NCBI GenBank assembly: GCA_029990175.1
Contig: JARKIP010000017.1
Location: forward strand, 11,798,001-11,862,000
From: Petunia secreta
Taxonomy: Eukaryota; Streptophyta; Magnoliopsida; Solanales; Solanaceae
Direction: 5' to 3'
Length of the DNA: 64,000 bases
Program-made: the position numbers and the translations under genes
Notes under the pieces: generated by a model
The model's input: only the letters and a program-made list of their open reading frames with translations
Told to the model about the DNA's origin: nothing
Database searches by the model: none
Shown: piece after piece, positions 58,458 to 64,000 of the stretch
Numbering within the stretch: position 1 is the stretch's first letter
Layout of the letters: each line of letters begins with the position of its first letter

Positions 58458-59135
58458 TGATAAGCCTCAAATCGAGCTTAGAGTACTTACCATCAAGAGT
58501 CGGGATTGGATGATGCTAAGGACTAGAGGTCAAGAGTGTTGGAGGTGGATTGAAGCCGTTCCGAGTGATCAAAGCGCAAGAGGAGAAGGCTAGAGAGCCA
58601 GGCGCCCCGCCCAGGAACCAAAGGGGCCAGGCGCTCCGCCCAGCCCCCAGGCGCTCCGCCCAGGGCTCTCCACTGCACACTTTTTCGGACGCCCCACCCA
58701 AAATGCTGAGACATGGGATTTTAAGTGTGTTTTGTCTATTTTGACCCTATGTGGTCTTTTATCCTAAAGCCTAGCTTGTGGGCATTATAGACCTTTTACT
58801 TAATGCCTAGAAACCTCTATAAATATCTAGATAGCTTATTTTATTCAAAAAAAGCTAGTTTTGAAGATAGAATTGAGAAGATAGAATATGCTTGGCCATT
58901 CTTGTTGAAGCGTTGACTTCATGTATCTCTTACGTTGAATCCATGCTAGATCACCGCTAGTGTGACTCCCGTTTAATGGTTCAAGTCTCTCCTCCTTTTT
59001 GAATCAATCTAATTGTTTAGTTTGATTCGTTCTTTTCTTCTACTTTCTGTTCTTCCTCTTCCCTATTTCTTGTTATCTTATGATTATTGCTTCCGCACCT
59101 TAGATTATTGCTTCCGCCTAATTTGAGTCTTACCA
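58458..59135 (+). repeat. 5' LTR of element D (678 bp)
   Basis: Starts TGATAAGCCTC, ends CTTACCA. GC-rich CAGGCGCCCCGCCCAG/CAGGCGCTCCGCCCAG units at 58599-58665; TATAAATA box at about 58818. Confidence 0.94.
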
Positions 59136-59138
59136 GTT

Positions 59139-59150
59139 TGGTATCAGAGC
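59139..59150 (+). promoter_or_regulatory. Primer binding site of element D (initiator tRNA-Met)
   Basis: TGGTATCAGAGC three bases after the LTR, identical to the site in B, C and N. Confidence 0.9.
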
Positions 59151-60224
59151 AAGGCTCGGGTTTCGTTCTTACGAATCCACGTTCCTTGTTCCTCTTATCT
59201 TTACTTTAGTTTCTTGTTGTTGAAGAAAAAACACAAAAAAAAAAAAAAAAAGTAGAAAAGTGAAAAATACAAAAGTTGGTGTAACTTTGTGGTGTGATTG
59301 ATCTGTGTTATGGGTGTTATAGATTCTTGATCCTTGTTGAAAACCCGACGTTTGGGTACCACAATCTTTTGGATTGGATTGTTTTGAAAATTTGAAACCC
59401 CAAATTGTTAAACCCTCCCAAAACCCTTTGTTCTTGATGAATTTGATTGATTCTTTGGTTGTTTGTTTATGGGATTGTGGAATTTATTACCGGGGTTTGT
59501 TCTTCATTGCAAAACGAACAAATTGAAAAAAGAATCGTGTGATTTGGAGTTCGGTAACATCAATTTTGAAGAATCGAAACCCACCTTGAACCTTAGAAAC
59601 CCTTGTTGAAAACCCCCAACTTGAAACTTTGAATCATGATTGTGCATTGTTTGTTGGTTGTTTGGGTGTGAAATTTATTGGGGTTTGAAGGTTATATCAA
59701 TATTTAACTTTGGGTACCTTGAATTTGTGAAAAAAAAAACGTTGAAATCGGACCCAAAATCGGCTTGGAATTGAAGAAAATCGGAGTCGGAAAAAGCTGA
59801 ACCCACCCCCAGGCGGACCGCCCACCCCCTAGGCACCCCGCCGAACCTCTTGGTTAGTGTTTCTAAGGTATTGGTCCTACTTTATTGACACTAATATTTG
59901 ATACTTTAGGGTTTTTTGTGTCTTGGAGTCTTTACTTAAAGTCGTAGAATTTACTTGCTTCAAGTGCGCATTAAATTAGCTTCCGCACATCGAGTCCCTT
60001 AAAACTCCATCCCGAACCATTACTTGGATGCTTTAGTTGATTGATCTTGCCATTGTGATTACTAAGAGACAAGAAGGTCTTGAGTGGTGAGAACAATAGA
60101 GTGTGGTCACAAAAGCCAACGACCTTGAGTGTATACACGAGTGGAAAGAAAATTGAGTGACATCTTTTGAGTGATACACGTGAGGGAGTGAATTTGTGAG
60201 GCCCTTAACTCTTTGGTTACAACT
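59151..60224 (+). other. Untranslated leader of element D
   Basis: About 1.1 kb without a long frame. A GC-rich CAGGCGGACCGCCCACCCCC motif at about 59808 echoes the LTR motif. The end (GTGAGGGAGTGAATTTGTGAGG) matches the end of the leader of N. Confidence 0.6.
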
Positions 60225-63200
60225 ATGGCTTCGGATGATGATTGTGGAGGGTATGACTCATGCGTAGATGATGGAGACTATGGTTCCTATGATGGTGATG
60301 ATGGGTATTTCTATGACGATTCGGGGAACCAAGGCTTATATGATGATGAAGCAGGTCACTATGTTGATTATGAAGATGAAGAAGACTATGGGGCTTGCGA
60401 AGACGAATGTGAAGAATCTTATGCTCCAAGTCAAGAATTTGAAGATGGTGACGCTTTACGGTATGATGATCCTACTTACTCTTCTTGTGACGAATTTGAA
60501 CATGATGATAGTGACGTAGAGAGAATTGATGATGAAGTTGCTTATACGGATTGTGCATATGCATCTTCTCTTGGTGTTGCTTGTGGTGAGCAAGAGAGTA
60601 GTAGAGGACCTTCCATTAGTATGGGAGGTGGTGGTGGTTGTTCCATGGGAAATGGGAGGTTTGCATATTCTAGTTCCTATGTGAAGGGTGGACGGAGAAA
60701 TGGTATTGCTCTTACCGTTACGGGGGTGCATTTCTCTAGTAGTGGTGGTAGGAGTGGTGCTATGGGCTATGGAACCAAGGCGAGAGGCAATTATGGGTTC
60801 CATAGTGGTACTACTTCCTCGACTTTCAACAACACTTCTAATGTTGGAAGAGTGACGGGAAGTGGAGGTTATTCTAGTGGTCTTGCCACTAGTGGAGGGA
60901 TAAGGAAAACCCGAGTTGATGGTAATGCTAGTCTTGGTCATTCAAGCTCTTCTTTGGATGTGCCTATACGAAACTTGGGTAGAAGTAGGTTTGTTATTGG
61001 GGTAAATGGAGTTGATGGAAACTTGCTCCAAATTGGTGAATCCGATGCCAATTGCATTAACCCTTCTTTAGTTGCTAGACTAAAGATCCCATGCTATGCT
61101 TTAAAGTATCCCTATGAGTACAAAGGAGTTTGGGTTTACAAGGAGGCATGGGTACTCATATCTCATAAGGGTTACAACGAGTATGTTTGGTGTGACGTGT
61201 ATCCTGCACCAAATATGGGTGTTTGGCTAGGTGATCCATGGTTGTACAACAAGGAGGTTCACTATCATGCTAAGCGGGATATATATCTAGTGGCCACGGG
61301 TCAAGGGGTTTATGAGTTTGCACCTTACGGCAAGTGGGGAAAGATGTTCGTTGAAATGCAAGCTAGGATCATACAAAGGAGAAGGGAGCGAGAACTTCAA
61401 ACCATGATTGAAATTGAGCAATCAAGAAGTCCTATAATCAAAAGCAATGGTGGGACTAGTGCAAGAAAAGGGTTGACGAATGTCAACAAGGTGAACCCGA
61501 AACCACAAGCTTCAAAGCCAAGTGGTTCACCAACAAAGAAGGAGGAGGTCTCAAGTGATGAGTCTCCAAGTCCTAGATTCCGGGTTGATGTTAAAAGTTC
61601 ACCTACTCCGGCTATGGGTATTCTTGGGCCTCGTCCCAACTCACCCGAATTTGAGAGACAAAAGATTGAGAGGAGTAAGGGAGTGACCGGTGACATTCCT
61701 CGAGTGGAAAAAGGAGAGGATGTGATGAGTGATGTGAGTGGGATGTCACCACCCGAATCCACACACAACCTTGAAAAGAAAATGAGGGAAAAGAAAGAGG
61801 TAAAAGAGAGTGAGGACACCCCTTATTCTAACATTAACCCTTTATCTTTTTCTTCTACTTTTGTTAACTCTTGTGTAGGTACTCTTGGAGGCCAATCAAT
61901 GGAGCCTCAATCATGTTCCAAGATTGATGGACAAAGTGAAGAAGATCTTCAATATGAGCTTCAAGGTGAAGGGACAATCCAAGACACTTCAAGTGCATTG
62001 AGTGAGCAAGATGGCCACTCAAAGGTATGTGAAAGTTCTTCTCTTGAACTTGTTACTTCTTTGTCTCATGATAGTGTTTGTGAAAACTCAACACTAGTTG
62101 ATGATGTGTATGATTACAATGTGTTTTCAACTAGTGAAGAGTCGAATGGTCAACTTGTGTGTGATTGTGAACCACTAGTTGAGAGGGATGATAAGCCACA
62201 TCATGATGTGAGCTTGGTTTTTATTGAACCTCTCATTAGTGAGGAATGTGTAGGTGACCTTGCTTGTGACCCTTGTTATGACACCCCACCTATATTTGAC
62301 AAAGGGGAAGATGAGTTGAATGAGTACCCTATCTTTTCCCTTAATGAATTGCTTGATAATGGTGGACCTATGTGTCGTAGTGAGGAAGGTTGTGACCTTG
62401 AGGAGTCTCGAGAGTGTGAAATGGATCGATTTGTTTTTTATGACTCCTCGGGTGTGGGTAAAGAACCTAGTCTTGATACCATGCTTGTATGTGACCATGA
62501 ATTTGAGGTGCATGCTTTTACATTTCCATTATGTGAAGATAATATCATTTGTGGTAGCGAATTGTATCGGACTAAGATTGATAGTAAAGTAGAACCTCCA
62601 TGGTATGTAAAGATAGACTCTAAGGATGATCCATTGTTTGGAACTCCAAGTGGGATGAATGGTCTTGATATTGGTTGTGTTGAACCATTTTCTAGTAGTC
62701 CTACCCTTCATTGTATGGACTATAATGATGAAGGGCCGATTTTGGAGACCTTCCTTTGGAGTTTGCCTAGTGAGGGAGATTGTCTTAGAGATGGATTTGG
62801 AGGTGAGGAAGCCACTCTTGGTGTGTGTAAGAGTGCTTCCAAGAAGGGGAGTGGAGTATTTGATGTTAGTTGCCAATTGAACTATTTTGTTTACTCCACC
62901 CCACATGTTGATTATACCTTGGGTGTTGGGCATGCCAAAGCCAATGAGTCACATTGTGATAGTAATACATTGAATGCTTGGTGTGTTGACCATAAGCTTG
63001 GAGGTCATAAGGAACTTAGTTGCTTAATCTTTCATGTTCCATGTCTTATTGATCTCTTTGATGAATCATGTATTGAGTATACCTATTGGGGAAGCCAAGT
63101 ACTTGTTGTTTTCTTTGGAAACATGCGCTTTATTATTGTCATTGATACTTGGTTATACCATAAGAGTGTGTTTTCCACACTACTTGCACTAACCTACTCT

Positions 63201-63254
63201 TGTAGTAGGATATTTGGCTTGTTCGTGTTTTTGATTGTAGGTCTTGATGGTTAG
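60225..63254 (+). CDS. Element D ORF (1009 aa) with degenerate retropepsin-like core; function unknown
   Basis: Starts at the ATG at 60225 (MASDDDCGG) and is open to TAG at 63252. Residues 1-115 are very acidic and Tyr-rich; 125-245 are Gly/Ser-rich. Residues about 255-396 line up by eye with the protease region of B and C: IGESDANCINPSLVARLKI against the IDSGSCANVVSQSLV stretch, VYPAPNMGVWLGDPWLYNKE against VVPMQACHLLFGRPWQYDK, then a KMFVEMQARIIQ helix against the ERMKELREAAKA type. The catalytic Asp-Ser-Gly is not kept (Gly-Glu-Ser), so it should not be an active protease. 400-520 is Lys/Ser/Pro-rich. 520-950 is acidic with scattered Cys (e.g. CVGDLACDPCYDTPP). The last 53 residues are hydrophobic (957-972, 984-1006), possibly membrane-associating. 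No gag knuckle, RT or integrase. It stays open although the LTRs differ by nearly 3%. Confidence 0.85.
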   Translation: MASDDDCGGYDSCVDDGDYGSYDGDDGYFYDDSGNQGLYDDEAGHYVDYEDEEDYGACEDECEESYAPSQEFEDGDALRYDDPTYSSCDEFEHDDSDVERIDDEVAYTDCAYASSLGVACGEQESSRGPSISMGGGGGCSMGNGRFAYSSSYVKGGRRNGIALTVTGVHFSSSGGRSGAMGYGTKARGNYGFHSGTTSSTFNNTSNVGRVTGSGGYSSGLATSGGIRKTRVDGNASLGHSSSSLDVPIRNLGRSRFVIGVNGVDGNLLQIGESDANCINPSLVARLKIPCYALKYPYEYKGVWVYKEAWVLISHKGYNEYVWCDVYPAPNMGVWLGDPWLYNKEVHYHAKRDIYLVATGQGVYEFAPYGKWGKMFVEMQARIIQRRRERELQTMIEIEQSRSPIIKSNGGTSARKGLTNVNKVNPKPQASKPSGSPTKKEEVSSDESPSPRFRVDVKSSPTPAMGILGPRPNSPEFERQKIERSKGVTGDIPRVEKGEDVMSDVSGMSPPESTHNLEKKMREKKEVKESEDTPYSNINPLSFSSTFVNSCVGTLGGQSMEPQSCSKIDGQSEEDLQYELQGEGTIQDTSSALSEQDGHSKVCESSSLELVTSLSHDSVCENSTLVDDVYDYNVFSTSEESNGQLVCDCEPLVERDDKPHHDVSLVFIEPLISEECVGDLACDPCYDTPPIFDKGEDELNEYPIFSLNELLDNGGPMCRSEEGCDLEESRECEMDRFVFYDSSGVGKEPSLDTMLVCDHEFEVHAFTFPLCEDNIICGSELYRTKIDSKVEPPWYVKIDSKDDPLFGTPSGMNGLDIGCVEPFSSSPTLHCMDYNDEGPILETFLWSLPSEGDCLRDGFGGEEATLGVCKSASKKGSGVFDVSCQLNYFVYSTPHVDYTLGVGHAKANESHCDSNTLNAWCVDHKLGGHKELSCLIFHVPCLIDLFDESCIEYTYWGSQVLVVFFGNMRFIIVIDTWLYHKSVFSTLLALTYSCSRIFGLFVFLIVGLDG

Positions 63255-63289
63255 ATTTCGAGGACGAAATCCTTTCAAGAAGGGGAGGA
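63255..63289 (+). promoter_or_regulatory. Stem-loop and polypurine tract of element D
   Basis: ATTTCG-AGGA-CGAAAT starts at the base after the ORF's stop codon, followed by AAGAAGGGGAGGA abutting the 3' LTR. In D it is not translated, while in A, B and N the same bases are coding. Confidence 0.85.
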
Positions 63290-63967
63290 TGATAAGCCTC
63301 AAATTGAGCTTAGAGTACTTACCATCAAGAGTCGGGATTGGAGGATGCTAAGGACTAGAGGTCAAGAGTGTTGGAGGTGGATTGAAGCCGTTCCGGGTGA
63401 TCAAAGCGCAAGAGGAGAAGGCTAGAGATCCAGGCGCCCCGCCCAGGAACCAAAGGGGCCAGGCGCTCCGCCCAGCCCCCAGGCGCTCCGCCCAGGGCCC
63501 TCCACTGCACACTTTTTCGGGCGCCCCGCCCAAAATGCTGAGACACGGGATTTTAAGTGTGTTTTGTCTATTTTTACCCTACGTGGTCTTTTATCCTAAA
63601 GCCTAGCTTGTGGGCATTATAGACCTTTTACTTAATACCTAGAAACCTCTATAAATAGCTAGATAGCTTATTTTATTCAAAAAAAGCTAGTTTTGAAGAT
63701 AGAATTGAGAAGATAGAATAGGCTTGGCCATTCTTGTTGAAGCGTTGACTTCATGTATCTCTTACGTTGAATCTATGGTAGATCACCGCTAGTGTGACTC
63801 CTGTTTAATGGTTCAAGTCTCTCCTCCCTTTTGAATCAATCTAATTGTTTAGTTTGATTCGTTCTTTTCTTCTACTTTCTGTTCTTCCCCTTCCCTATTT
63901 CTTGTTATCTTATGATTATTGCTTCCGCACCTTAGATTATTGCTTCCGCCTAATTTGAGTCTTATCA
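63290..63967 (+). repeat. 3' LTR of element D (678 bp)
   Basis: About 97% identical to 58458-59135 by eye count; ends CTTATCA. GC-rich units at 63431-63497. Confidence 0.94.
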
Positions 63968-63972
63968 TCTCA

Positions 63973-64000
63973 TCAGCATGAGTGTCCATTAAGGCCTTCA
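63973..64000 (-). pseudogene. Continuation of the coiled-coil ORF remnant beyond element D
   Basis: Joins in sense to 58452 across D (minus: KALMDTHAESSTTTERV); runs off the window. Confidence 0.5.

Larger units (their letters stand above)
58458..63967 (+). mobile_element. Element D: non-autonomous LTR retrotransposon with a novel ORF
   Basis: 5510 bp between TCTCA duplications (58453-58457, 63968-63972). LTRs of 678 bp each differ by about 19 substitutions. It has an initiator-tRNA-Met primer site, a leader, a single long ORF, and the same stem-loop and polypurine tract as A, B and N, but no RT, RNase H, integrase or gag knuckle. Its LTR core matches that of A, including a GC-rich GGCGCTCCGCCC tract and a non-translated relic of the pol tail (KPFRVI-AQEE). 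It most likely depends on A-type enzymes. Confidence 0.93.

Noticed and set aside
60213..60224. Start of the D ORF at 60213
   Set aside because: The codon there is TTG; the first ATG in frame is at 60225.
62940..63254. Envelope-like gene in element D because of the hydrophobic C-terminus
   Set aside because: No signal peptide, no cleavage site pattern, and the hydrophobic part is the tail of the same ORF as the retropepsin-like core; membrane association is only a possibility.

Overview
This window is plant nuclear DNA, about 80% retrotransposon and transposon sequence, with one clear host gene. A Solanaceae origin is likely: there is a tRNA-derived SINE of the Solanaceae (SolS-like) type at 16840-16946, a Stowaway MITE with terminal repeats and interior of the kind common in nightshades at 55430-55657, and a CAGTGGC-ended hAT MITE at 12319-12592. 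The species cannot be named from the sequence.

Layout. 1-5813: 3' portion of a Ty3/gypsy chromovirus (element A, +) with broken pol and its 3' LTR. 5814-7161: LTR-like debris. 7171-8836: a Mutator-like element with imperfect terminal inverted repeats and a perfect 9-bp target duplication, carrying a piece of a pepsin-type aspartic protease gene (Pack-MULE). 8846-11700: no gene seen. 11921-16137 (-): an eight-exon MORN-repeat phosphatidylinositol-4-phosphate 5-kinase gene, 787 codons, reading frame closed across all splice junctions, with a hAT MITE in intron 7. 17039-32164: element B (+), a decayed chromovirus flanked by ATAAG, itself split at 22353 by element N (22354-29884, GTATG duplication). 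N is a young, full-length element with one uninterrupted 1683-codon gag-pol frame whose last 74 codons lie inside the 3' LTR. 32165-38734 and 46154-48766: pieces of an old Tat/Ogre-type element on +, interrupted by a minus-strand Tat/Grande-like remnant (33105-38470) that carries a spliced-looking antisense ORF, by element C (38735-46148, -, ACCGA duplication, same family as B), and by a CRM-like LTR stub (48767-49279). 49280-57807: a further Tat-like 3' region with retroelement ORF debris, two tandem-repeat tracts, a polypurine tract and a long LTR candidate. 58458-63967: element D (+, TCTCA duplication), a non-autonomous LTR element of the A family whose gag-pol is replaced by a single 1009-codon ORF with a degenerate retropepsin-like core.

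How the parts relate. A, B, C, N and D share LTR ends (TGAT...CA), and where visible an initiator-tRNA-Met primer site and a common polypurine tract; in A, B, N and D a small stem-loop sits just before the tract. RT, integrase and C-terminal features place A, B, C and N in the CRM-type chromovirus clade. LTR divergence counted by eye gives the insertion order N (2/751, youngest), B (about 4/745 plus a 6-bp gap), C (about 7/753), D (about 19/678, oldest), in agreement with N lying inside B. The most unusual object is D, which kept the cis signals of its autonomous relatives but carries an ORF unlike normal gag-pol.
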